From NCBI GenBank assembly GCA_018701215.1, contig JABIWH010000056.1, positions 1 through 64,000 on the forward strand: a stretch of DNA of 64,000 bases, written 5' to 3'. This DNA is from Rhodospirillaceae bacterium (GTDB lineage: Bacteria; Pseudomonadota; Alphaproteobacteria; GCA-2731375). Below, one piece after another: positions 43,946 to 53,355 of the stretch (position 1 is its first letter; each line of letters opens with the position of its first letter). The notes below the pieces were generated by a model. It was not told where the DNA came from. It was given only the letters and a program-made list of their open reading frames with translations, and did not search any database. Position numbers and translations under genes: made by a program.

Positions 43946-44674
43946 TCAGTCCTTGTAGTCCGGTTCTTCCTTGTCGAGGATTCGTTTGATCTCGGCCAAG
44001 AACCGGCTCGCCTGATCGTCGCGGTCGGCCTGCATCTGCTCGAACGTGGAGGCGCAGACGTCCTGCGGAATACGCTGTAACGGCTGGCCGGTCGAATAGG
44101 CCAATATCTGGAACTTTGCGGCGCGCTCCAGGTAATAAAGATCATTGAAGGCATGGGCGATGGTCGGGCCCGTGGTGATGACGCCGTGATTAGCCAGGAT
44201 GGCGACGCGTTTATCCCGCAGCGCCATCGATAGCCGGTCGCCTTCCTCGGCGTCCAGGGCAAGGCCGTTATATTGATCATCATAGGCGATCTGATTATGG
44301 AATTTCAGGGCCGGCTGGACGATGGGTTCCAGCCGGGCGCCGGCTATGGCGCTCAACGTCGTGGCATAGGGCATGTGGGTGTGCAGAATGGCCCGGGCGT
44401 GCTCACAATTTACATGGATGCGCCAATGGATGAAAAACGCCGTCGCCTCCGGCGGCTCCGCGCCGGCGATTAGATTGCCATCGGCATCCACTTCGACCAG
44501 GTCCGAGGCCCGCATGTCGCGCCAGTGCCGCCGGTGTGGATTGATCAGAAATCGATCATCGGTGCCTGGGACCATGACGCTGAAGTGATTGTCGACGCCT
44601 TCATGCAGTTCGAGCCGCGCCGACCAGCGCAAAACCGCGGCAAGATCAGTTCGCGCTTGCTGTCTGGTGTCCAT
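43946..44674 (-). CDS. class II aldolase / adducin domain protein
   Basis: A 242-residue protein with the metal-binding His pair in AILHTHMPYATTLSA and a further conserved His in ILANHGVITTGPTIAHAF, as in fuculose-phosphate aldolases. DNHFSVMVPG near the N-terminus is the usual phosphate-region motif. Many relatives are not aldolases. It ends six bases from the convergent ComA-like gene. It is followed (upstream on this strand) by the dioxygenase gene; they may share a transcript. Confidence 0.9.
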   Translation of the reverse strand: MDTRQQARTDLAAVLRWSARLELHEGVDNHFSVMVPGTDDRFLINPHRRHWRDMRASDLVEVDADGNLIAGAEPPEATAFFIHWRIHVNCEHARAILHTHMPYATTLSAIAGARLEPIVQPALKFHNQIAYDDQYNGLALDAEEGDRLSMALRDKRVAILANHGVITTGPTIAHAFNDLYYLERAAKFQILAYSTGQPLQRIPQDVCASTFEQMQADRDDQASRFLAEIKRILDKEEPDYKD

Positions 44675-44733
44675 GGGAGTTTCCTATTTTGCCGCCGTGC
44701 TGGCCTCTGTACCCGACAATTTCCCGCAATCGC

Positions 44734-45867
44734 CTAGATGTAGAAGTCCCGCAGGTTGTAGTCCCTTACCAGATCCTGGCGGGTATCTTCGTTCCAGCGG
44801 TTTTGCGCCGCCTGCCCAGCCAACGGCTGATAGGTATAGCGCGGCTCGTCGGGAAAGCGCTGTTGCCGGGCATCGACCGCGACGGGGATCATGCGGCAAC
44901 GCGCGTCGATCCAATCGCTGTCATAGGTCGCAACCGTACCATCTAATTTGGCGGTGGTTACATCCTGCACCCTGGCTCTGGGAAAAAAGCCCGCGTTCAA
45001 GGTTATGCGGCGGTCGGGCGAGGAATTGGCGAAGGAACCATGCACCAACTGGCGGTTGGTGATGAAGACGTCACCGGCCTGGCAGATCATCGGCACGGCG
45101 CCGTCCAAACGCTCGGAACCGCTATCCGCCATCAATTGTTTGATATCGACCTTGCCCAGTTTGTGGCTGCCCGGCAGCACCCAGACGCAGTTTCCGGCGG
45201 TGGAGGGATATAGCTGCGCCATGGAATTATAGCCGTGCGCGCCCGGGTCCCAATCGGCGGCATCCCAATGGGTGGTGCCATCCTGATGCCAGGCGACCGA
45301 CGGCCCCAATCCCGGCTCCTTGACGAAAGTGACCTCGTTATAGGGCACGAAATCGGGCCCCATGATGGTCTCGGCCGCCGCCAGAAGCCCGTGGTGACCA
45401 TAAAGGCGCAGGCAGGACGGCATCAGTTGCAGGTTTCCCAGCAACAATGCCACGGTCAATTCCGGAGCGTCGGCGCTTGGCGTCGGGCCGAGCATTTTCA
45501 CCGGATGGCGGCCTTTATTCTTGCTTGTGCCGCCATAGGGATCGCTTAACGGTTTCTCGAACCGAAATGACGGCCGGGCGAATTCAGTGTCGCCTTCCGG
45601 CGAGGCTGGCGCCCCGGTCAGGACCCGGTCCACGTCGGCGCGTAATTCTGTCAGTTCCGCTTCGCCAATGACATTTTCAAAGACATAAAAGCCATGCCGC
45701 CAATAGGCCTCGACGATATCGGCGGCCAGCTTGCCGTTGTCATCAAGGCGGATGGGCCCGCGGTTGCCCAAGGCATGGGCCCGTTCATTGCCTTCGCGGA
45801 TATAGCTTGCCATCGCCTGGGCATGCTCGGCGGCGGAAATGCTGTCGTTGGGTTGTGGATCAGCCAT
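44734..45867 (-). CDS. phytanoyl-CoA dioxygenase family protein
   Basis: A 377-residue Fe(II)/2-oxoglutarate dioxygenase of the PhyH family. The iron ligands are H and D in AWHQDGTTHWD, and the third His is in QLVHGSFANSSPDRR, whose final Arg binds 2-oxoglutarate. The N-terminal half has DIVEAYWRHGFYVFENVIGEAELTELR, typical of the family. It hydroxylates a small molecule, probably in the cytoplasm since it has no signal peptide. Sixty bases separate it from the class II aldolase-like gene that follows it. Confidence 0.92.
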   Translation of the reverse strand: MADPQPNDSISAAEHAQAMASYIREGNERAHALGNRGPIRLDDNGKLAADIVEAYWRHGFYVFENVIGEAELTELRADVDRVLTGAPASPEGDTEFARPSFRFEKPLSDPYGGTSKNKGRHPVKMLGPTPSADAPELTVALLLGNLQLMPSCLRLYGHHGLLAAAETIMGPDFVPYNEVTFVKEPGLGPSVAWHQDGTTHWDAADWDPGAHGYNSMAQLYPSTAGNCVWVLPGSHKLGKVDIKQLMADSGSERLDGAVPMICQAGDVFITNRQLVHGSFANSSPDRRITLNAGFFPRARVQDVTTAKLDGTVATYDSDWIDARCRMIPVAVDARQQRFPDEPRYTYQPLAGQAAQNRWNEDTRQDLVRDYNLRDFYI

Positions 45868-46034
45868 TCATCATCCATGATTTGAAGAATTGTGATCTGC
45901 ATTTTTCGTCAGCGGGGCCCATTTGGCAAGCCGGAGTTGAATTTTTGGCGCGCCGCCCCAATAATGTGACCAACCTCAAGACCGGTTGCCCGACGATGAC
46001 CTGGCGACAATCAGCACAAAGGATACAAGTTGGC

Positions 46035-46913
46035 ATGAGTGCGGGAGAACGTCTGCCTGGAACACCAGATCCAATGCACAAATGGCCCGGCGCGGGCGGT
46101 GTCATGATCACCGGCGATAGCTGGGGTGACCCCGGCGGGCCCTTGGTGCTGTTGCAGCATGGCGGTGGCCAGACCCGCCATGCCTGGAAGGGCGCGGGGG
46201 AGACCCTGGGCAGTTCCGGCTATCACGCCGTGGCCTACGATGCGCGCGGGCATGGGGATTCGGATTGGGCGGACGCGGGTGCCTATGGTCCGGACTTCAT
46301 GGTCGAGGATCTGAAATGCGTCGCCGGGGCCCTGGGCGATGCAAACCCGATCCTGGTCGGCGCCTCCATGGGCGGCGGGGTCAGCCTGTTGTCCATCGGC
46401 ATGGGCAAGGTGGATGCCAAGGCATTGGTGCTGGTTGACATGGCACCCAAGATCGAGCCCGAGGGGCAGCGCAAGATTCAGGAGTTCATGAACCAGAAAC
46501 CAGATGGCTTCGACACCCTGGAAGAAGTCGCCGAAGCCATCGCCAACTATCAGCCGCATCGGGTGCGCCCGCGCAACCTGGACGGCCTGGCCAAGAACGT
46601 CCGCCTTGGCGCGAATGGCAAATACCGTTGGCATTGGGACCCGGAACGCCGCAAGTCCCATAATGCGGGTACCCCGGTCTATCGCGAGCGATTGCACGAA
46701 TGCGCCGACAATCTGACCCTGCCGACCCTGTTGGTGCGCGGCGGCCTGTCGGACGTGTTGAGCGAGGAAGGCGCACAAAGCTTTCTGGAGCAATGCCCGC
46801 ACGCCGAATATGTCTCGGTCAAGGATGCCGCCCATATGGTCGCCGGCGACCGCAACGATATTTTCGCCGGTTCGGTGATCGAGTTTCTCGCCCGCGTCGC
46901 ACCACCCAGATAG
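46035..46913 (+). CDS. alpha/beta hydrolase
   Basis: A 292-residue enzyme with the nucleophile elbow VGASMGGGVSLLS, the oxyanion strand LLQHGGGQTRHAW and YDARGHGDSDW of the typical haloperoxidase/epoxide hydrolase type. The catalytic His is in VKDAAHMVAGDRND near the C-terminus. I chose the ATG at 46035 because AAAGGA lies upstream and because the N-terminal extension from earlier starts has no family support. It stands 41 bases before an NADPH:quinone reductase gene on the same strand. Confidence 0.88.
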   Translation: MSAGERLPGTPDPMHKWPGAGGVMITGDSWGDPGGPLVLLQHGGGQTRHAWKGAGETLGSSGYHAVAYDARGHGDSDWADAGAYGPDFMVEDLKCVAGALGDANPILVGASMGGGVSLLSIGMGKVDAKALVLVDMAPKIEPEGQRKIQEFMNQKPDGFDTLEEVAEAIANYQPHRVRPRNLDGLAKNVRLGANGKYRWHWDPERRKSHNAGTPVYRERLHECADNLTLPTLLVRGGLSDVLSEEGAQSFLEQCPHAEYVSVKDAAHMVAGDRNDIFAGSVIEFLARVAPPR

Positions 46914-46954
46914 GTTTGGGCCGGATAGGTTTGGGGTAGAGCGGAGGAGACAAT

Positions 46955-47971
46955 ATGCGCGCGGTTTTGTATCGGGAATTGGGCAGCATCGACAACCTGG
47001 CCATCGAACAGGTGCCCGTACCTGACGTTAAGCCGGACTGGCTGCGCATCAAAACCCATGCCGCCGGCCTCAGCTTTTCCGCCAGCCTGTATATCGAGGG
47101 CCGCTATCAACGCCAACTGCCGCTGCCCTATACGCCGGGTACGGAAGTCGCCGGTATTGTTGATGCGGTCGGAGCGGGCGTGGACCGGGTCGCGGTGGGC
47201 GACCGGGTCATGGCCAGCGTGGATTGGGGCGGTCACGGGGGTTATTGCCTGGCGCATCAGCTGTGTACCCACAAGCTTCCCAAGCAGTTGCCCTTTGCCG
47301 AGGCGGCCATGGTGGTCAACAGCTATGCCACCAGCTACGCCGGCCTGGTCTGGAAGGGCGGCCTGGTGGCGGGTGAAGTGGTGTTGGTGCATAGCGCCGC
47401 CGGGGCCATCGGGTCGGCGGCGGTGCAGATCGCCAAGGCTCTGGGCGCCACGGTGATCGCGACGGCGGGCAGCGCGGAACGCCTGGTCTTTGCCAAGGCC
47501 CAAGGCGCCGATCATGTGCTCAACTATATGGAAGACGACTTCGCGGCGGAGGTGAAGGCGTTGACCGATGGCCGGGGCGCCGATCTGATCTTCGATTCCG
47601 TGGGCGGCGACGTGGCGCGGCGCTCCCTACGTTGTCTGGCCATCGAAGGCCGCCTGCTGACCATCGGCTATACCAGCGGCGATATACCGGAGCTGCCCAG
47701 CAATATTTTCATGGTCAAGAATGCCTCTCTGATCGGCCTCAACATCGGCACCTATCTGGGCTGGAGTCCAGGCGGCAACCGGGATGTCTATGCCCGGAAA
47801 ATCTTCGAAATTCATGATGCCCTGCGCGGACTATACGAGGGCGGCAAACTGCAACCCGCCGTTAGCCTATACCATGGCCTGGAACAGTTCCGACCTGCCA
47901 TGAATGACCTGCTGAACCGTCAGGTCCTCGGAAAGGCAGTGATAGAAATAGGCTCGCCCGAATGGGGCTGA
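46955..47971 (+). CDS. NADPH:quinone oxidoreductase (zinc-independent MDR family)
   Basis: A 338-residue medium-chain dehydrogenase/reductase. The nucleotide-binding site is HSAAGAIGSAAVQIAKAL and the family pattern DLIFDSVGGDVARRSLRCL is present. The cysteine ligands of zinc-dependent alcohol dehydrogenases are missing. GCGGAGGAGACAAT before the ATG provides a strong ribosome site. It reduces quinones or enones, and the gene after it is convergent with a stop only 8 bases away. It may share a transcript with the hydrolase before it. Confidence 0.93.
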   Translation: MRAVLYRELGSIDNLAIEQVPVPDVKPDWLRIKTHAAGLSFSASLYIEGRYQRQLPLPYTPGTEVAGIVDAVGAGVDRVAVGDRVMASVDWGGHGGYCLAHQLCTHKLPKQLPFAEAAMVVNSYATSYAGLVWKGGLVAGEVVLVHSAAGAIGSAAVQIAKALGATVIATAGSAERLVFAKAQGADHVLNYMEDDFAAEVKALTDGRGADLIFDSVGGDVARRSLRCLAIEGRLLTIGYTSGDIPELPSNIFMVKNASLIGLNIGTYLGWSPGGNRDVYARKIFEIHDALRGLYEGGKLQPAVSLYHGLEQFRPAMNDLLNRQVLGKAVIEIGSPEWG

Positions 47972-47978
47972 TCCAGCA

Positions 47979-48875
47979 TTAGACTGGGCCGCGCCGGGCA
48001 TTCCGCTCGATCGCATCGGTAATTTCCGGGATCACTTGGTCGGGGAAATCATGGGCCATGCCTTCAATCACCAATAGTTCGGCGCCGGGGATGGAGTTCT
48101 TGATGTCTTCTCCGCCCGGCAGAGGAATGAGCGGGTCCTCGCGGCCATGAATGACCAGGGTCGGCGCCGTGATTTCCGACAACCGCCCCACCCGGCTGTC
48201 GCCGGATGCGACGGAGGCCAGCAGGTGCCGGCCGTTGCCGTCGGGATAAAAACAGCGGTCATATTGTTCCCCCGCCTCTTGGCGCAGTTCAGCCTCGGGC
48301 CGGGGAAATGTTTTACTGCCATTAATTTGCGCGGTTTCCACCGCTTCATCCATGGCGCCCTCGCGGCTGCCCGAGGGATTGCGCGGACGGGTCAGCCACT
48401 CCGCCGAAGCACCTTCGGGCCGGGCTAAACCGCGCCGGCCCGAGGTGGCCATGACACAGGTCAGGGTCATGACTTTGCCGGGAAAATCCATCGCCAGGAT
48501 CTGCGCGATCGCGCCGCCGTTCGAGCTGCCGATGACATGGGCCTTTTCGATCCCCAAGGCATCCAGCAGGCCGGCGGCATCGGCGGCCATGTCTTCCAGG
48601 GTATAGGGCGCCGAAACCTTTTCCTTGGCGCGGGCCTGGGCAAAGGCGGCCTTGGTATCCGCCGGGCCCCAGTCGTCGTGCTTGGTGGACAGGCCCACGT
48701 CGCGGTTGTCATAGGCGATGATCTTGAAATTACGCGCCATCAGGGCATCGCAAAGCGGCTTGGACCATCTGGTCAGTTGAACGCCCAGACCGCCGACCAA
48801 CAACAATGGCTGCGCATCGTCGTCGCCCCAAATCTCGTACTCGATCTCGATACCGTTTACCTGTGCCTTTGTCAT
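47979..48875 (-). CDS. alpha/beta hydrolase
   Basis: A 298-residue alpha/beta hydrolase. The nucleophile elbow is VIGSSNGGAIAQI, the preceding strand LLVGGLGVQLTRW, and IIAYDNRDVGLS the first loop. The catalytic His is in VIEGMAHDFPDQV. The ATG at 48873-48875 has AGGTGG before it; two GTG codons just upstream are less likely. It is convergent with the quinone reductase gene. Its function is not predictable beyond ester or haloalkane-type hydrolysis. Confidence 0.9.
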   Translation of the reverse strand: MTKAQVNGIEIEYEIWGDDDAQPLLLVGGLGVQLTRWSKPLCDALMARNFKIIAYDNRDVGLSTKHDDWGPADTKAAFAQARAKEKVSAPYTLEDMAADAAGLLDALGIEKAHVIGSSNGGAIAQILAMDFPGKVMTLTCVMATSGRRGLARPEGASAEWLTRPRNPSGSREGAMDEAVETAQINGSKTFPRPEAELRQEAGEQYDRCFYPDGNGRHLLASVASGDSRVGRLSEITAPTLVIHGREDPLIPLPGGEDIKNSIPGAELLVIEGMAHDFPDQVIPEITDAIERNARRGPV

Positions 48876-49049
48876 CCTCACCACCTGTACAAATTCGCTA
48901 TGCCAATATTACCACCATGCTAGCGGACTAAACCGGCGCGGTCGATCATGCATACGTTACCCTTCTCGCGGCCGTCGCAAGCAAGGCCAGCACGGCCACC
49001 TGATGAAGGGCCTGAATTCGAAGTGCTGGAAGGCGAGCAGAACCGGGAG

Positions 49050-49883
49050 CTAGATTGACGGCAGCTCAGCCACCGCCTGTTGCAGCCGCGTAATGTGTGC
49101 TTCCGGCGCGATGCCGCCGCCTAGCGTCCGCAGGCAGAGATGGGTTAGGCCCATATCGCGCCAGCCACTGAGGCGGGATTTCCATTCCTGTTCCCGGGGG
49201 CCGACCACGGCGACGCCGGCTTCCATGCCCAGGGCGGCGGGGTCGCGGCCGGCGGCTTCCGCCTCGCGATAAATATCGTCGCGGATCGCGGGGAATTCCT
49301 CCGGCGAGGCCAGGACGAACCAACCGTCTGCTTGCCGTCCGATGCGCCGGCGAATTCTAGGTATCATATTCGCGGCGGCGCCGATCCACATCGGGATAGG
49401 GCGCTGGATCGGCAACGGGGCCAGCCCGGCGCCGGAAACCTGGTCCCACTTGCCCTGAAAATCCACGCTCTCCTGGGTCCAGAGCTGGCGCAGCAGTTCC
49501 ATCTGTTCCTCGCAGCGGGCGCCGCGGGTGTGGAAATCGGCGCCCAGGGCGGCGTACTCCGCCTCGTTCTTGCCAATGCCGATGCCAAAGCGCACCCGCC
49601 CCCCGGACAGCACGTCCAGGGTCGCCACCTGTTTCGCCACCAGCACCGTTTGCCGGGACGGCAGCATGATGCAGGAAGGCACCAGCTCGATCTTGTCGGT
49701 GACGCCGGCGATCAGGGCCAGCATGGTCAGGGGTTCGTGCAATTCGCCTTCGCCGGGGCGGATGACCTGATCGGGCACCCGCAGATGGCTCAGGCCAAGT
49801 TCCTCCGCCGCCTGGGCGAACGCCTTAAGGGCGCCGATATCATTTTGCAATTCCCGAACGGGCAGTGAAACGCCGATGCGCAT
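49050..49883 (-). CDS. LLM-class flavin / F420-dependent oxidoreductase
   Basis: A 277-residue luciferase-like monooxygenase-family protein: MRIGVSLPVRELQNDIGALKAFAQAAEELGL opens the barrel, SGGRVRFGIGIGKNEAEY is the typical core, and PIPMWIGAAANMIPRIRRRIG follows the cofactor site. In actinobacteria such enzymes use F420, while alphaproteobacterial members usually use FMN. An AGGAGG site lies about nine bases before the ATG. It is divergent from the rhodanese gene, with an AT-rich stretch of about 150 bases between. The substrate is unknown. Confidence 0.88.
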   Translation of the reverse strand: MRIGVSLPVRELQNDIGALKAFAQAAEELGLSHLRVPDQVIRPGEGELHEPLTMLALIAGVTDKIELVPSCIMLPSRQTVLVAKQVATLDVLSGGRVRFGIGIGKNEAEYAALGADFHTRGARCEEQMELLRQLWTQESVDFQGKWDQVSGAGLAPLPIQRPIPMWIGAAANMIPRIRRRIGRQADGWFVLASPEEFPAIRDDIYREAEAAGRDPAALGMEAGVAVVGPREQEWKSRLSGWRDMGLTHLCLRTLGGGIAPEAHITRLQQAVAELPSI

Positions 49884-50003
49884 GGCGGATGGCCTCCTGG
49901 TTGGATTTATGGCGGACGCCCCACGGTTAGAGCAAGGCGGTGAAAATTAAAATACAAAAAAAATTGTGAAATAAAATTTTATATCTTTTGATAATGTTAA
50001 TTA

Positions 50004-50034
50004 TTGAAATACCGTACATGCGACTGTATATAAT
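50004..50034 (+). promoter_or_regulatory. candidate promoter close to the rhodanese start, possibly leaderless
   Basis: TTGAAA at 50004-50009 followed after 17 or 19 bases by TATATA or TATAAT (50027-50034). The transcription start would fall at or within a few bases of the ATG at 50039, so this mRNA could be leaderless. The local sequence (about 49940-50035) is far more AT-rich than its surroundings. Confidence 0.5.
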
Positions 50035-50038
50035 GGCC

Positions 50039-50365
50039 ATGAGCAAAGCCCAACTGATCGATATCGATGCCCGCACCGTGCGCGACTGGCTGCACCGGGG
50101 TGAGGCTGTTTTGGTGGATGTGCGGGAGGCGGACGAGTATGCCGAGGAACGCATCCCCGGCACCTTGCCGTTTCCTCTATCGCGGTTTGATCCTGATCGC
50201 CTGCCGGGGGAGCCGGGCAAGAAAACCGTGCTGACCTGCTTTATCGGCGGCCGTTCGGCGGCGGCGGCGGAACAGTTGATCGCCGCCGGGCACGCCCAGG
50301 CCTTTCAGCTAGACGGCGGCCTGTTCGCCTGGAAAGAAGCCGGCTTCGCGACCGAGGCCCAATAA
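50039..50365 (+). CDS. rhodanese-like sulfurtransferase
   Basis: A 108-residue single rhodanese domain. The active-site loop is T-C67-F-I-G-G-R-S, with C67 the persulfide-forming cysteine, and ALVDVREADEYAEERIPGTLPFPLSRF is the usual N-terminal motif. It moves sulfane sulfur to an acceptor such as cyanide or a thiol. No ribosome site is visible before either of the in-frame ATGs at 50033 and 50039. I chose the latter because the promoter lies so close. The convergent fhs gene ends four bases after its stop. Confidence 0.9.
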   Translation: MSKAQLIDIDARTVRDWLHRGEAVLVDVREADEYAEERIPGTLPFPLSRFDPDRLPGEPGKKTVLTCFIGGRSAAAAEQLIAAGHAQAFQLDGGLFAWKEAGFATEAQ

Positions 50366-50368
50366 TAC

Positions 50369-52039
50369 CTAAAACAGCCCTGTTATTTGGCCGTCTGCAT
50401 CCAGGCCGATGGCTTCCGCCGCCGGCCGGCGGGGCAGGCCGGGCATGGTCATGATGTCGCCGCAGACCACAACCAGGAACTCCGCGCCCGCCGCCAGACG
50501 AACTTCGCGGATGGAAACTTCATGGCCCGTGGGCGCGCCCTTGCGTGTGGGGTCGGTGGAAAAGCTGTATTGCGTCTTGGCCACGCAGATCGGCAAATGG
50601 CCATAGCCTTGCTCTTCCAGCTGTTGAAAGCGTGCCCGGACCGTACGGTTGGCGTTGATATCATCGGCGCCGTAGATACGCTGGGCCACGGTCTGCATTT
50701 TCTCCCACAACGGCATGGCATCGTCGTACAGGGTCCTGAAATCGGATTTGCCCGATTGTGCCAGTTCGGCGACTTTGTGGGCTAGGCTTTCCGCACCCGC
50801 GCCGCCATCGGCCCAATGGCTGCAAACATGCGCCTCGACACCACGGCCCTGGCAATAGGCGCTGATCGCGGCCATCTCGGCCTCGGTATCGGCGGTGAAT
50901 TGATTGATGGCAACCACCGCCTCCACGCCGAATTGCGCTAGATTATCCAGGTGTTTACCCAGATTTTCCAAACCTCGTTGCAGGGCGGAAACGTCTTCCT
51001 TGGCTAAATCGTCCTTGGCCACGCCGCCATGCATCTTCAGGGCCCGCACCGTGGCCACCAGCACCACCGCGTCCGGGCGCAAGCCGGCTTTGCGGCATTT
51101 GATGTTAAGGAATTTCTCCGCCCCCAGATCGGCGCCGAAGCCGGCCTCGGTGACAACGAAATCGGCCATTTTCAGGGCCGCCTTGGTAGCGATCACGGAA
51201 TTGCAGCCGTGCGCGATGTTGGCGAAGGGGCCGCCATGGATAAAGGCCGGGTTGTTCTCCAGGGTCTGCGCCAAATTCGGCTGGATGGCGTCCTTCAACA
51301 ATGCCGCCATGGCGCCGTCTGCTTCCAGCTCCCGCGCCGTGACCACCTCGCGCTTGCCGTTTTGGGCTACCACGATGTTGCCCAGGCGGCGGCGCAGATC
51401 TTCGCTGTCCGTGGCCAGGCAAAACACCGCCATGACTTCCGAGGCGACGGTAATGTCAAAGCCGTCCTCGCGCGGGAAACCGTTGGCCACGCCGCCCAGG
51501 TTGGCGACTATGGAACGCAGCGCCCGGTCATTCATATCGACCACCCGCCGCCACGAGATCCGCCGCGCGTCGATGCCCAGCTTGTTGCCCCAATAGATAT
51601 GATTGTCCAGCATGGCGGCGAGCAGGTTGTTGGCCGCGCCCATGGCATGAAAATCGCCGGTGAAATGCAGGTTGATGTCTTCCATGGGCACGACCTGGGC
51701 AAAGCCGCCGCCCGCTGCACCGCCCTTGGTGCCAAAACACGGCCCCAGGCTGGGTTCGCGCAAACAGATCGTGGTCTGCTTGCCGATCCGGTTCATGGCA
51801 TCGCCCAGACCAACGGTGGTCGTGGTCTTGCCTTCGCCCGCCGGCGTCGGCGTGATGGCGGTGACCAGGATCAGCTTGCCGTCGGGGCGGTCATTCAGCG
51901 AGGCGATATAATCCAGATCCACCTTCGCCTTGTCGGCGCCATAGCGGTACAGGTGCTGGCTTGGTATGTTCAGCTTCCCGGCGATCTCTTCGATGGGCAA
52001 CGTGGATGCCTGACGGGCAATCTCGATATCTGGCTGCAT
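50369..52039 (-). CDS. fhs: formate-tetrahydrofolate ligase
   Basis: A 556-residue enzyme of the usual length that makes 10-formyl-tetrahydrofolate from formate and ATP. The P-loop is TPTPAGEGKTTTT at about 63-75, and the family's second signature appears as EVSIREVRLAAGAEF. The N-terminal DIEIARQASTLPIEEIA is also typical. It works together with FolD, encoded at 1289-2182, in the one-carbon folate pool. It may also detoxify or assimilate formate. Its start is 35 bases from the end of the deacylase gene on the same strand. Confidence 0.97.
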   Translation of the reverse strand: MQPDIEIARQASTLPIEEIAGKLNIPSQHLYRYGADKAKVDLDYIASLNDRPDGKLILVTAITPTPAGEGKTTTTVGLGDAMNRIGKQTTICLREPSLGPCFGTKGGAAGGGFAQVVPMEDINLHFTGDFHAMGAANNLLAAMLDNHIYWGNKLGIDARRISWRRVVDMNDRALRSIVANLGGVANGFPREDGFDITVASEVMAVFCLATDSEDLRRRLGNIVVAQNGKREVVTARELEADGAMAALLKDAIQPNLAQTLENNPAFIHGGPFANIAHGCNSVIATKAALKMADFVVTEAGFGADLGAEKFLNIKCRKAGLRPDAVVLVATVRALKMHGGVAKDDLAKEDVSALQRGLENLGKHLDNLAQFGVEAVVAINQFTADTEAEMAAISAYCQGRGVEAHVCSHWADGGAGAESLAHKVAELAQSGKSDFRTLYDDAMPLWEKMQTVAQRIYGADDINANRTVRARFQQLEEQGYGHLPICVAKTQYSFSTDPTRKGAPTGHEVSIREVRLAAGAEFLVVVCGDIMTMPGLPRRPAAEAIGLDADGQITGLF

Positions 52040-52074
52040 GTTCTTGGCTATCCCCTACCTAAATTTAGACGCTT

Positions 52075-53355
52075 CTAGATCTCTTCCAGGCCGCACCACT
52101 CAGCGATAAACAAGGCCATGGCCTGGGTATTGTGGCGTACGGACTCCAGATTGACCCGTTCATCGAAGCCATGAATGGCGTCTGACAAAGGCCCGTAGAC
52201 CAGGCCCGGAATATCCGCATACAGGCCGAAAAACCGGGCGTCCGTGGTGGCCGTGGTGGCGACGACCTGCAACGGCTCGCCATAGGCCGCTTCATGCGCC
52301 CAGCCCAGGGTCGCCTCCGCCTCATCGGCATCATGCAGGGTATAACCCTCGGCCATCAGGCCATGATAGGTAACCTGGGGCGGCGCGTTACGCAGGAAGG
52401 CATCCTGGCTGGCGGCATCACGAATGCAGTCTTCCAGTTCCGCCCGCCGCGCCGCCAGGTCATCGCCGGGATAGACCGCCACGCGCAGATCAAAGACACA
52501 CCACGACGGCACGGAGGAGGCCCAATCGCCGCCCTCGATCTTGCCAACGTTGAAATTCAGGGGATGGTCATGCTCAGCGTAATGGGGCTGATCGACCCGC
52601 TGTTCATTCCATTTCACTTCCAGCTTTTTCAGGCCCTGGATCAGCACGAAGGCGGCGTCGATGGCGTTCGAGCCGCTGCCTGCATAGGCCACGTGGACCG
52701 GGATGCCCTGCACCTTGATCTGCAACCACATAACGCCAAGCTGCGCCCGGATCAGGCAATCGCCAAGGGGTTCGGGGATCAGGGCGGCCTCGGCCCGATA
52801 GCCGCGCGCCAAACAGGCCAGGGCGCCGTTGCCGGTGCACTCTTCCTCGACCACGGATTGCAGAAAGACATCCGCACCCGGTTGCCAGCCCTGGCCCCGC
52901 AGAGCCTTTAGCGCATACAAGGCGCCGACCAGCCCTGCCTTCATGTCGCCGGAACCCCGGCCATACATCCAACCGTCGTCAATCCGTGGCTCGTATGGGG
53001 GTGATGTCCACATCTCGTGCGGTCCTTCGGGCACCACATCGATATGGCCGTTCAGGATCAGCGAACGGCCCGTGGGCGTCGCGCTACGATGACTGCCGAC
53101 CACGTTGAAGACATTGTCGTAGTCCGCATAGACCGGGGAAAAGCCAGGCAGATGGCTGATCTGATCAACATCGATCTGCCAACGGTCAACGCCGAGGCCC
53201 TGCTCCCGCATGGCGTTGGCCATGAAATCCTGGGCCGTGTGTTCCCTGCCCCGGCGCGAGGGGAACTTCACCAATTCGGCGGTAAAATCCACCTGTTCAT
53301 CAAAACCGGCATCGACGGCATCCTTGATCCGCCCGGCAATGGCGCTATCCAACAT
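52075..53355 (-). CDS. M20-family deacylase (ArgE/DapE-like)
   Basis: A 426-residue zinc peptidase-type protein. The metal ligands are in LILNGHIDVVPEG (His and Asp) and GRGSGDMKAGLVGAL (bridging Asp), the catalytic and metal Glu in SVVEEECTGNGA, and a further His near the C-terminus. The ATG at 53353-53355 has GGGAGGA before it; a GTG six codons upstream is less likely. It removes an acyl or amide group from an amino acid. It is divergent from the peptide ABC transporter operon and may hydrolyse what that transporter imports. Confidence 0.93.
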   Translation of the reverse strand: MLDSAIAGRIKDAVDAGFDEQVDFTAELVKFPSRRGREHTAQDFMANAMREQGLGVDRWQIDVDQISHLPGFSPVYADYDNVFNVVGSHRSATPTGRSLILNGHIDVVPEGPHEMWTSPPYEPRIDDGWMYGRGSGDMKAGLVGALYALKALRGQGWQPGADVFLQSVVEEECTGNGALACLARGYRAEAALIPEPLGDCLIRAQLGVMWLQIKVQGIPVHVAYAGSGSNAIDAAFVLIQGLKKLEVKWNEQRVDQPHYAEHDHPLNFNVGKIEGGDWASSVPSWCVFDLRVAVYPGDDLAARRAELEDCIRDAASQDAFLRNAPPQVTYHGLMAEGYTLHDADEAEATLGWAHEAAYGEPLQVVATTATTDARFFGLYADIPGLVYGPLSDAIHGFDERVNLESVRHNTQAMALFIAEWCGLEEI

